The notes under the pieces were generated by a model that saw only the letters and a program-made list of their open reading frames with translations, was not told where the DNA came from and did no database searches. A program made the translations under genes and the position numbers. Positions 14,379 to 20,985 of a DNA stretch of 37,122 nt are shown piece by piece (within the stretch, counting starts at the first letter, position 1; each line of letters opens with the position of its first letter). The stretch lies in NCBI GenBank assembly GCA_003132445.1, contig PKXU01000136.1, forward strand, positions 1 through 37,122, written 5' to 3'. This DNA comes from Acidobacteriaceae bacterium. Its GTDB lineage: Bacteria > Acidobacteriota > Terriglobia > Terriglobales > Acidobacteriaceae.

Positions 14379-15626
14379 ATGCATAATTTTCTGGACGAGA
14401 TCCGCTACGCGGCGCGGCAATTGCGCAAGAACCCAGGGTTCACCGCTGTCGCGGTCCTGACCTTGGCGCTGGGGTTAGGAGCAAACAGCGCAATCTTCAG
14501 CGTGATCGACGCAGTCCTGCTGCGGCCCCTCCCCTATCATGCGCCCGATCGCCTAGTGGCCGTAAAACCTACCGAGCCCGGCCGTCGCGATGATATTGGA
14601 GTTTCCTATCCCACATTTCTCGATTGGCGAGAGCGGAACCACGTCTTCGACGGTCTTTCGGTATTTCGGCAAGACGACTTCACGCTTACGGGACGAGGCG
14701 AGGCCACGCATCTGACGGGCGGCGTCGTTTCGGCAAACTTGTTTTCTGTACTCGGCGTCGCTCCCGCGTTAGGCAGAAATTTTATTCCCCAGGAAGACAT
14801 ACCGAGCAGCGCAAGCTTACGAGTTATTTTGAGTCATGGGCTTTGGCAAAGCCGTTTCGGATCAGATCCAAAAATCCTTGGCCAGAACCTCACTTTGGAC
14901 GGTCAAACCTTTGCAGTCGTAGGCGTGATGCCAGCGAATTTTCAATTTCCGGTGCAGCGAACGCCGGTTGAATTCTGGACCACTATCGCTCTCGACGCGC
15001 AACCCATGAATGGCTCGCCGCCCATGACTTCGCAGCGCGGAGCTGCCTACCTCGATGCCATCGCCCGCCTCAGGCCGAAAGTGAGAATCGAAACTGCGCA
15101 GACGGAGATGGCGGGAATTCAGGACGGTCTGAACCGCCAATATCCGGAGAACAGAGCCAAAGGAATCAACCTGGTTCCGGAAGCGACGGCGGTTGTCGGC
15201 GACATGCGCCCCGGCTTATTCATCCTGCTCGGAGCGGTTGGGCTGGTTCTGCTCATTGCATGCGCGAATTTGTCGAATCTCTTGTTAACCAGAGGCGCGG
15301 TCCGAAGCAAGGAAATCAGTGTGCGCAGCGCATTGGGAGCCACGCGCTGGATGATTATCCGTCAATTGCTGGCGGAAAGTGTTTTGCTGGCAGCGGCAGG
15401 CGCAATGGCTGGGCTCGCACTCGCGGCATGGGGAATTAGGTTGCTGACCGCATTGGCTCCGCCAGATCTGCCAAGGATTACAGAGACCGGCCTCAACCTC
15501 GAAGTACTTGCCTTCACCGCTGTGCTGGCGATTTTGACCAGTATTCTGTTTGGGCTGGTCCCCGCTCTGCAGTCGGCCAAACCGGAACTGATTCTCGGGA
15601 GCGCGGGCGTCTACGCTCGGCATTGA
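14379..15626 (+). CDS. MacB/FtsX-type permease (acidobacterial orphan type), N-terminal half; frame broken at 3' end
   Basis: This frame encodes the first half of a double permease. It starts at 14379 (MHNFLDEIRYAARQLRKNPGF), with GAGGGAG upstream. The first helix and MacB periplasmic core follow (TLALGLGANSAIFSVIDAVLLRPLPY, about 24-50), and then a three-helix FtsX domain (GLFILLGAVGLVLLIACANLSNLLLTRGAVRSKEISVRSALGATRW, about 274-319). After LVPALQSAKPEL the frame leaves the usual sequence, ends in GSAGVYARH and stops at 15624-15626. The missing linker and the start of the second half are readable in another frame just upstream of the stop. The intact protein would be about 800 residues. No ATPase is adjacent. 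Either the gene is inactivated or a small error or indel lies near 15590. Confidence 0.85.
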   Translation: MHNFLDEIRYAARQLRKNPGFTAVAVLTLALGLGANSAIFSVIDAVLLRPLPYHAPDRLVAVKPTEPGRRDDIGVSYPTFLDWRERNHVFDGLSVFRQDDFTLTGRGEATHLTGGVVSANLFSVLGVAPALGRNFIPQEDIPSSASLRVILSHGLWQSRFGSDPKILGQNLTLDGQTFAVVGVMPANFQFPVQRTPVEFWTTIALDAQPMNGSPPMTSQRGAAYLDAIARLRPKVRIETAQTEMAGIQDGLNRQYPENRAKGINLVPEATAVVGDMRPGLFILLGAVGLVLLIACANLSNLLLTRGAVRSKEISVRSALGATRWMIIRQLLAESVLLAAAGAMAGLALAAWGIRLLTALAPPDLPRITETGLNLEVLAFTAVLAILTSILFGLVPALQSAKPELILGSAGVYARH

Positions 15627-16786
15627 TCGTATCGGAGATGGCTCTCGCCATGGTCCTGTTGGTGGGTGCTGGCCTGTTGCTTCGTAGCCTTCTCGGTTTA
15701 GGAAAAGTAGATCCGGGCTTTGCTAAAGACCACGTCATTACATTTGGACTCGACTTGCCGGGGCGCTATGGACATCCGCAAAGAGTCGCGTTCTATCGGA
15801 ACTTGCTGCAGCAGATTCGGGCCACTCCGGGCGTGCGATCGGCCAGCGCCGCGCTTCCGCTTCCTCTTTCTGCCGATGACATAAAGACTACTTTCGAAAT
15901 CGATGGTCGTCCGATGAAGCAGTCTGAGTTTCCGGTTACTACGTTGCACATCATTGATCGGAATTATTTCCACACTCTCGGAATTCCGCTGCTGAGCGGC
16001 CACGAATTCAAGGTTCAGGATGATGCAGCCGGGGCAACGCCGGTCATAATCGTGAGCGAAAGGCTTGCGTCGCAGGTTTTTCCTGAACAAGATCCGATTG
16101 GCCGACGGATCAAACCCGGCATTTCGAGTGGAGACAGTGGAGAGCCCATGCGCGTAATCATTGGCGTCGTCGGCGACGTAAAAGGCGAAGGCTTGAGCGC
16201 TCCCTCCATTCGGGAGTCTTATGTGCCATATGCGCAATTGCCTTTCGCATCCATGGCAGTAGTCGTTCGTACAAACATCTCTCCCGAGAGCCTGGTACCG
16301 ACGCTGACCGCAGAGGTTCAGTCCCTGGATAACGCTCTGCCCCTTTTGCACATCAAAACTCTGGACGAGTATGTCGACGATTCGGTCGTCGCCACGCGGT
16401 TTGAAACTTCCCTGCTCGGCACCTTCGGAGCACTTGCCTTTGTGCTGACAGCAGTCGGACTTTACGGCGTAATTTCATACACGGTTGTCCAGCGCACGCG
16501 AGAAATGGGCATTCGCCTTGCTCTCGGCGCGGATCGTAGAGCGATCCTCAGTATGATCATCAAGAACGGAATGCTTCTGACCTGTGTGGGAGCTTTGATC
16601 GGCCTAGCCGCGGCGTTTCTTTCGACGCGACTCATGGCCAGCTTGCTATTCGGCGTGGGACCGACAGATCCGCTGACTTTCCTGTGCGTTCCCATCGCAT
16701 TGATAGCGGTCGCCGCTCTAGCCAGCTACATTCCTGCGCGCCGCGCTGCCAAAGTCGATCCCATAGTCGCGCTGCGCTACGAATAA
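15623..16786 (+). CDS. MacB/FtsX-type permease, C-terminal half (out of frame with the first half)
   Basis: The second half of the same double permease in a different frame. It starts in the middle of the expected linker: RLRSALIVSEMALAMVLLVGAG is readable from about 15590, upstream of the TTG at 15623. It continues through a helix, a second MacB-like periplasmic domain and a second FtsX domain (GALAFVLTAVGLYGVISYTVVQRTREMGIRLALGADRRAIL), and ends ARRAAKVDPIVALRYE, the typical end of this family. The TTG at 15623 overlaps the stop of the first half as TTGA, so reinitiation is formally possible, and there might be two coupled subunits. The readable linker upstream of TTG argues for a frameshift in one ancestral gene. 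Confidence 0.82.
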   Translation: MIVSEMALAMVLLVGAGLLLRSLLGLGKVDPGFAKDHVITFGLDLPGRYGHPQRVAFYRNLLQQIRATPGVRSASAALPLPLSADDIKTTFEIDGRPMKQSEFPVTTLHIIDRNYFHTLGIPLLSGHEFKVQDDAAGATPVIIVSERLASQVFPEQDPIGRRIKPGISSGDSGEPMRVIIGVVGDVKGEGLSAPSIRESYVPYAQLPFASMAVVVRTNISPESLVPTLTAEVQSLDNALPLLHIKTLDEYVDDSVVATRFETSLLGTFGALAFVLTAVGLYGVISYTVVQRTREMGIRLALGADRRAILSMIIKNGMLLTCVGALIGLAAAFLSTRLMASLLFGVGPTDPLTFLCVPIALIAVAALASYIPARRAAKVDPIVALRYE

Positions 16787-16824
16787 ACGAAATCTCCCTG
16801 CGGCGGATGCGATCGGGCCGACTC

Positions 16825-16833
16825 TGCTACACT
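16825..16833 (+). promoter_or_regulatory. extended -10 element of the DUF6526-like gene
   Basis: TGCTACACT lies 27 bp upstream of the start codon. The leader would be about 20 nt and carries AAGGAG. The same sequence (CTCTGYTACACT) lies upstream of the gene at 12400. Confidence 0.4.
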
Positions 16834-16860
16834 GGCACGTCCCGTCGCAAGGAGTCCTTC

Positions 16861-17319
16861 ATGGCCGAAAAGAAACCGCAGACTTTTGCGAACCATACCC
16901 GCTTCGATCCGCCGTTTCACTTCTACCTTGTGCCGATCTTCGTCCTGGCGCTGATCCTTACACTGATCCACTTCTTTGCCCATATCAATCACGGTGATCT
17001 TCATGATCACGTCCACGCCGTGTTGCTGATCTTGTTGGCGGTCGCCTTTCTGATCTGGCTGGGCAAGACGCGCATGTACGCGCTCAAGGTGCAGGACCGC
17101 GTGATCCGCCTGGAAGAACGGCTTCGGCTGATGCAGCTTCTGCAAGAGCCTTTGCGCTCGCGCATTCCCGAGTTGACCGTAGATCAACTCTGCGGGTTAC
17201 GCTTTGCCTCCGATGCCGAGATTCCGAAGCTGGTCGAGCGCGCTCTGAACGAAAAATTGTCCCGTGCCGACATCAAGAAGTCGATTCAGAACTGGCGTCC
17301 GGATTACTGGCGAGTGTGA
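16861..17319 (+). CDS. DUF6526-like membrane protein
   Basis: This 152-residue protein starts at the ATG at 16861, with AAGGAG 6 nt upstream; the longer frame from 16684 overlaps the permease gene and is rejected. The sequence MAEKKPQTFANHTRFDPPFHFYLVPI leads into two membrane helices (about 21-40 FYLVPIFVLALILTLIHFFA and 50-67 HVHAVLLILLAVAFLIWLG). A cytoplasmic helical tail follows with RVIRLEERLRLMQLL and LTVDQLCGLRFASDAEIPKLVERAL. The layout fits the small family with the NHTRFDP motif (DUF6526, named from memory), whose function is unknown. It probably has its own promoter and is not part of the permease transcript. Confidence 0.82.
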   Translation: MAEKKPQTFANHTRFDPPFHFYLVPIFVLALILTLIHFFAHINHGDLHDHVHAVLLILLAVAFLIWLGKTRMYALKVQDRVIRLEERLRLMQLLQEPLRSRIPELTVDQLCGLRFASDAEIPKLVERALNEKLSRADIKKSIQNWRPDYWRV

Positions 17320-17330
17320 AGACGGGCTGG

Positions 17331-17388
17331 GGGCTTCCGGCTCTCGGCTCTCGGACTTCTGACTTCAGACCTCGGACTTCGGCCCGTC
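17331..17388. repeat. dispersed GGCTTCCGG / GACTTCGG repeat block
   Basis: The block is made of short related words (GGCTTCCGG, CTCTCGG, GACTTCTGACTTCAG, GACCTCGGACTTCGG). An inverted, purine-rich counterpart follows at 17476-17505 (CCGGAAGCCGGAAGCCGAGG). The same words occur in the spacers at 12002-12023, 12299-12343 and 24823-25021. Confidence 0.7.
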
Positions 17389-17528
17389 GGGACAGTCAGA
17401 ACTACGGCCTCCGCCTTCTGACGCGTAGCAACCCGCGACAACCGAGGCGGGCAAGCGGTCATCCAATTTCAGGCACCGGAAGCCGGAAGCCGAGGTCTGA
17501 CGCCCGAACGCCGGTCATCACAGCTGAT

Positions 17529-17560
17529 GCCGAAAGTAACTGAGCGGGAAACCTTTCGGC
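17529..17560 (+). promoter_or_regulatory. 8-bp inverted repeat with 16-nt loop upstream of the lytic transglycosylase
   Basis: GCCGAAAG and CTTTCGGC are perfectly complementary and enclose TAACTGAGCGGGAAAC. The hairpin is 89 bp upstream of the start codon and, if the predicted extended -10 at 17594-17602 is real, just upstream of the transcription start. It could be an operator or, if transcription starts earlier, part of a structured leader. Confidence 0.4.
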
Positions 17561-17593
17561 GTTGACCAGGGGGGAGACCACCGAGTACGATTT

Positions 17594-17602
17594 TGATAGA
17601 AT
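17594..17602 (+). promoter_or_regulatory. extended -10 element of the lytic transglycosylase gene
   Basis: TGATAGAAT, i.e. TG one base before TAGAAT, about 47 bp upstream of the ATG. No -35 at suitable spacing is evident. Confidence 0.35.
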
Positions 17603-17648
17603 CTACCGCGTCTTGGCAGCTGGGAAAGTACGTATCTTATAGAGAAGT

Positions 17649-19655
17649 ATGCGATTAGCAAGCCTCTATATTCGAAGCACTGTTTTGGCCTCAGCGGCTT
17701 TGGCCGCGACCGCGTGCCAAACTGCGCAGAAGCCGGTTTCGCTTTTGCCGCCAGCCAGTGCTCCAGCCCTGAAGCAGGCTCCCGCTCCAGCTACAAATGC
17801 TTCTGCATCAACAACTCCGCCGGTTCAAGCAGACGCTGCTGCGGCTCAAAAGGCAGCGCCAACTGATTCACAAGCGCCCGCAGCTTCCGCACTCGCAGCT
17901 TCCGTCTCAGATCCCGTCGCAAAATTGATCGATAGAGTTGAAAAGGAATACCAGGCGGGCTTGTCGAACCATCAGGCGGGCAAGACCGAAGAAGCCAAAG
18001 AGAACTTCGATAACGCGCTGAACGACCTGCTAGGTAGCAATCTCGATATCCGCTCGGACGGCCGTCTGCAAGCTGAATTTGACCGCATCGTTGCCGGCGT
18101 GAATGAGCTTTATCCGGGTGGACCTTCGACCGAGGCGGATGCGCAGCAGAAGTCCGAGCCGGCGCCGATCGACGAGACCAACGGCCTTACGCCGACAGTA
18201 GATGCCAGTGTTAAAGCCAAAGCGCAGGCCGAGATCAAGAACACGCATTCGGACCTGCCGCTGATGATGACCGATCAGGTCGCCGGCTTCATCACCTACT
18301 TTTCCGGACGCGGACGCGGCACCTTTGAGCGCGCTTTTGCGCACTCTGGGCGCTATCACGACATGATCGTCGCGACCTTAAAGCAGGAAGGCGTTCCCCA
18401 GGATTTGATCTACCTCGCGCAAGCCGAGTCGGGATTCCACCCCCTGGCTGTCTCGCGAGTGGGCGCTCGCGGTATCTGGCAGTTTATGGCCAGCCGCGCC
18501 CGTGGATACGGTCTTTCGCACAACATGTGGGTCGACGATCGGCAGGATCCCGAAAAATCCACGCGCGCCGCAGCCCGCCATTTGAAAGATCTCTATAACC
18601 AGTTCGGCGACTGGTATCTGGCCATGGCAGCCTACAATTCCGGTCCCGGCACAGTGCAGGCTGCGGTAAAGCGCACCGGCTATGCCGATTTCTGGGAACT
18701 GTATCGACGCAACGTCCTGCCAAAAGAAACGCGCAATTACGTGCCGATCATTCTAGCCGTGACCATCATGACCAAGAATCCGTCGCAGTACGGGCTGGAC
18801 GATGTGGTCATGGAAAAACCCGTAGACTATGACCGCGTCACAATCAACTATCCAGTGGACCTACGCTTAGTGGCGGAATGCGTCGGCTCGACACCGAGCG
18901 AACTGCAGGATTTGAATCCCAGCCTGTTGCGGATGACAACGCCACGCGTAGGCAAGTTTGAGTTGCACCTGCCCGCCGGCACCGAGAACGAATACGAAAC
19001 CGCCATCGCCACCATACCCACCGACATGCGGCTATGGTGGCGCTATTACACCGTTCACCCCGGAGACACTCTCGCTTCTTTGGCACGGAACTATCACACC
19101 ACCGCCAAGTCAATCGCGACCGCGAATCACCTCGAAGGCACCGAACTGGCAGAGGATGCGAAGTTGGTCATCCCAGTCACGCCCGGGAAGCATCCGGTGA
19201 GCGACACGGCGACTTACGCCCGCCGGATCACTCGCTATCACGTTCGATCCGCGGATACGGTTGAGACGGTTGCCGATAACTTTGGCATTTCGCCGGTAAT
19301 GTTGCGGCGATGGAACGGCATTCACGGCGACAGCCTCCGCGGACGTCGGGTTCTGGCGCTGCACCTGCCCATTTCGCCCGGCGCTGTCGACGCCGACGTT
19401 GCCTCACGCTCGAATGCGAAACATCCGAAGGCCACGCAAACGGCCAGCGCAAAGCCTCCGGCCACGAAGTCCGCGCAGATCGAACACGAACCCGTTCTGG
19501 AGGCGGCCGTCGTTCACCATAAAGTCAAGAGCGGCGAGACCCTCTATTCCATCGCTAACGCCTACAGAACCACTGTCGCCGCCCTCAAACGCGACAATCG
19601 CAACATCGCAGTGATTCGTCCTGGCATGATTCTGATCGTGCAAGCCTCCCGCTAA
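17649..19655 (+). CDS. MltD-like lytic transglycosylase with three LysM domains
   Basis: This 668-residue exported enzyme cleaves peptidoglycan glycan strands. The N-terminal signal region ends in LAATAC, with Cys23 a possible but imperfect lipobox. A low-complexity Ala/Pro/Gln linker (about 30-90) and a helical region follow. The SLT domain (about 235-380) has the catalytic Glu260 in LIYLAQAESGFHP, then GARGIWQFM and MAAYNSGPGTVQ, as in family 1D (MltD). Three LysM peptidoglycan-binding domains are at about 466-510, 529-574 and 620-668. The domain order matches MltD but the linker is longer than in Escherichia coli. The gene stands alone; the upstream region carries a hairpin and an extended -10. 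The role is cell-wall remodelling at the envelope. Confidence 0.94.
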   Translation: MRLASLYIRSTVLASAALAATACQTAQKPVSLLPPASAPALKQAPAPATNASASTTPPVQADAAAAQKAAPTDSQAPAASALAASVSDPVAKLIDRVEKEYQAGLSNHQAGKTEEAKENFDNALNDLLGSNLDIRSDGRLQAEFDRIVAGVNELYPGGPSTEADAQQKSEPAPIDETNGLTPTVDASVKAKAQAEIKNTHSDLPLMMTDQVAGFITYFSGRGRGTFERAFAHSGRYHDMIVATLKQEGVPQDLIYLAQAESGFHPLAVSRVGARGIWQFMASRARGYGLSHNMWVDDRQDPEKSTRAAARHLKDLYNQFGDWYLAMAAYNSGPGTVQAAVKRTGYADFWELYRRNVLPKETRNYVPIILAVTIMTKNPSQYGLDDVVMEKPVDYDRVTINYPVDLRLVAECVGSTPSELQDLNPSLLRMTTPRVGKFELHLPAGTENEYETAIATIPTDMRLWWRYYTVHPGDTLASLARNYHTTAKSIATANHLEGTELAEDAKLVIPVTPGKHPVSDTATYARRITRYHVRSADTVETVADNFGISPVMLRRWNGIHGDSLRGRRVLALHLPISPGAVDADVASRSNAKHPKATQTASAKPPATKSAQIEHEPVLEAAVVHHKVKSGETLYSIANAYRTTVAALKRDNRNIAVIRPGMILIVQASR

Positions 19656-19710
19656 GATTCCCCCATCGAAACTCCGATCCTGAGCTTCATCTCTTCCAGA
19701 GTAAGATTCG

Positions 19711-19738
19711 TCGACAGCGAGCCCCGCGGGACTACAAT
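19711..19738 (+). promoter_or_regulatory. putative sigma-70 promoter of the small cytochrome gene
   Basis: TCGACA (19711-19716), a 16-bp spacer and TACAAT (19733-19738). The predicted start near 19745 would give a leader of about 55 nt before the ATG at 19800. Confidence 0.4.
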
Positions 19739-19823
19739 TCCTTCGACTTTCGGGCCCCTGATATTCCAGGTCTTAAATTCAAGCTTTTTAGGGGAACTCA
19801 TGCAAACCACAAAACCGTAGGTT

Positions 19824-20102
19824 GTGTTTCTCGTCATCGTGTTGGCAGCATCCATCGCTCTGCCGGCATTCGCCCAGGATGGGGCCGCTACTTTTAAGGG
19901 TAAGTGTGCTGGGTGCCATGGCGCAGACGGCCAAGGCAAGATCGGTCCCGCACTCAAAGGCACCAGCCTGAGCCAGGATCAAATCGCAGACTTGCTCACC
20001 AAGGGTGACGACGGCAAGAAAGTTCCTCACAAGAAAGCGATGTCGAGCCTGTCCGCGGACGACGCCAAAGCCGTGGCTGCCTATGTGAAGACGCTGAAAT
20101 AG
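19824..20102 (+). CDS. small class I cytochrome c with an in-frame stop in the leader
   Basis: The mature protein is a short c-type cytochrome: haem-binding CAGCH follows QDGAATFKGK, the likely axial Met is in KKAMSSLS, and the C-terminal helix is DDAKAVAAYVKTL. It is exported and carries electrons in the periplasm. The best start is the ATG at 19800 (AGGGG 5 nt upstream), but its seventh codon is TAG (19818-19820), after which the frame continues unchanged. The coordinates given begin at the GTG at 19824, the first start after the stop, which leaves a signal peptide FLVIVLAASIALPAFA without its basic residue. Possibilities are a nonsense mutation, a sequence error, or reinitiation 3 nt after the stop. 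A strong terminator follows (20164-20200). Confidence 0.82.
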   Translation: MFLVIVLAASIALPAFAQDGAATFKGKCAGCHGADGQGKIGPALKGTSLSQDQIADLLTKGDDGKKVPHKKAMSSLSADDAKAVAAYVKTLK

Positions 20103-20163
20103 CCGCAGTTCGCCAATCATTAGTTCGCTAATCATTCTGGCCAGCCGTTGTTCGCATCATTCG

Positions 20164-20200
20164 CGCCTCACCGAGCGCTATGCACTCCGTGAGGCGTTTT
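20164..20200 (+). terminator. intrinsic terminator after the cytochrome gene
   Basis: CGCCTCAC (20164-20171) and GTGAGGCG (20189-20196) form a perfect 8-bp stem followed directly by TTTT. It lies 61 bp after the stop codon and fits a Rho-independent terminator on the plus strand. Confidence 0.75.
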
Positions 20201-20356
20201 GTCCGTACTATGATGCCCGGGTTGAATGTTCGAGGACGAACTCGACTTCCGAGGCCTCAAGAATTCTTCTTTGCTTTTGCATTTCTTGCCTTTTCTTCTT
20301 TCCTTTTCCTGCTCCGCTGTGATAACAGGATAGCGAGCGGTGTGTGTTAGCAGTCC

Positions 20357-20387
20357 TTGCAGGCGACACGGAATGTCGTGCTATAAT
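20357..20387 (+). promoter_or_regulatory. strong extended -10 promoter of the histone-like gene
   Basis: TGC-TATAAT is a perfect extended -10 (TATAAT at 20382-20387). TTGCAG at 20357-20362 is the nearest -35, with a 19-bp spacer. The predicted leader is about 98 nt. Confidence 0.6.
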
Positions 20388-20491
20388 CGCGCGCCGTTGC
20401 AGCAGAAGTTTCCGGTGGTCTTTTAAATTCTTCGTGCCCGCAGCCGGGCAGCCCTACCCGCACCCGGCCGCCACTGAAATCAGGAGGAGCA

Positions 20492-20884
20492 ATGACGTTC
20501 TACGATCCCACGCTGTATGCACGTGATGAAGAAGAGGAATTCGGCGACAGCGGCGCCTACAGCGAGTCGCTGGAAGAAGATTTCGAAGAGGAAGAGGAGG
20601 AGGAAGAATCCGGCACGCCGTCCCCCGAGACGAACGAGTCGGAACCAATCGCAGTCCCTCCCGCGCCCAAGCCCAAACCCGCACCAGCGGCTCCGAGCGG
20701 TGGTGGAGGCGGAGGCAGCAAGCCGGCCGCGAAAAAGAAAGCGGCCAAAAAACCCGCGCCCAAAAAAGCAGCCAAGCCGGCGAAAAAGAAGGCCGCCAAG
20801 AAAGCGCCTAAGAAAGCAGCCAAGAAAAAAGCAGCCAAGCGCCCAGCAAAAAAGGCGGCAAAAAAAGGCAAGAAGCGCCGTTAA
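20492..20884 (+). CDS. histone H1-like polyampholyte (acidic head, Lys/Ala-rich tail)
   Basis: This 130-residue protein has three sharply different parts. Residues 1-50 are strongly acidic (runs of Glu such as EEDFEEEEEEEESG). A Pro/Ala/Gly linker includes PAPKPKPAPAAPSGGGGGG (about 56-75). The last 55 residues are Lys/Ala/Pro repeats of the KKAAKK type ending in KKGKKRR. The tail resembles eukaryotic H1 and bacterial H1-like proteins (Hc1, AlgP), which bind DNA and compact it. The acidic head could mask the tail or bind basic partners, a proposal only. The start has AGGAGGAG just upstream. A strong promoter precedes the gene and a bidirectional terminator follows, so it is likely an abundant monocistronic product. 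Confidence 0.85.
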   Translation: MTFYDPTLYARDEEEEFGDSGAYSESLEEDFEEEEEEEESGTPSPETNESEPIAVPPAPKPKPAPAAPSGGGGGGSKPAAKKKAAKKPAPKKAAKPAKKKAAKKAPKKAAKKKAAKRPAKKAAKKGKKRR

Positions 20885-20922
20885 GTTGGTGCCTGGCCTC
20901 GAGCGCCTCCGGTCAAAAATAC

Positions 20923-20952
20923 AACCGCGTCTCGCAAGAGACGCGGTTTCTA
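20923..20952. terminator. bidirectional intrinsic terminator
   Basis: AACCGCGTCTC and GAGACGCGGTT form a perfect 11-bp stem with a GCAA loop, followed by TTCTACTTTCT on the plus strand and preceded by AAAAATACA, which is a T-tract for the minus strand. It sits between the histone-like gene and the convergent DUF3857 gene and can serve both. Confidence 0.8.
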
Positions 20953-20985
20953 CTTTCTACCCCTGTGGGAATCCGAGATTCGCTA

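Larger units (their letters stand above)
17320..17648. other. intergenic region with dispersed repeats and an upstream hairpin
   Basis: This 329-bp region lies between the DUF6526-like gene and the lytic transglycosylase gene. It holds a pyrimidine-rich repeat block (17331-17388), a shorter inverted purine-rich block (17476-17505), an 8-bp hairpin with a 16-nt loop (17529-17560) and an extended -10 (17594-17602). I see no gene in it. Confidence 0.6.
20103..20491. other. intergenic region with terminator and promoter
   Basis: This 389-bp region separates the cytochrome gene from the histone-like gene. It contains the terminator at 20164-20200, a pyrimidine-rich stretch around 20260-20310 (repeated TTCTTT/CTTTTC words), and a strong extended -10 promoter at 20357-20387. 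I see no gene in it. Confidence 0.7.

Noticed and set aside
14379..16786. MacAB-type tripartite efflux system
   Set aside because: No MacA-like adaptor, ATPase domain or TolC-like gene is nearby; only the permease part is present, as in orphan permeases.
17480..17648. A full ydaO-type c-di-AMP riboswitch
   Set aside because: Only the first part has a weak likeness. The conserved 3' segment is missing and a promoter-like element lies downstream.
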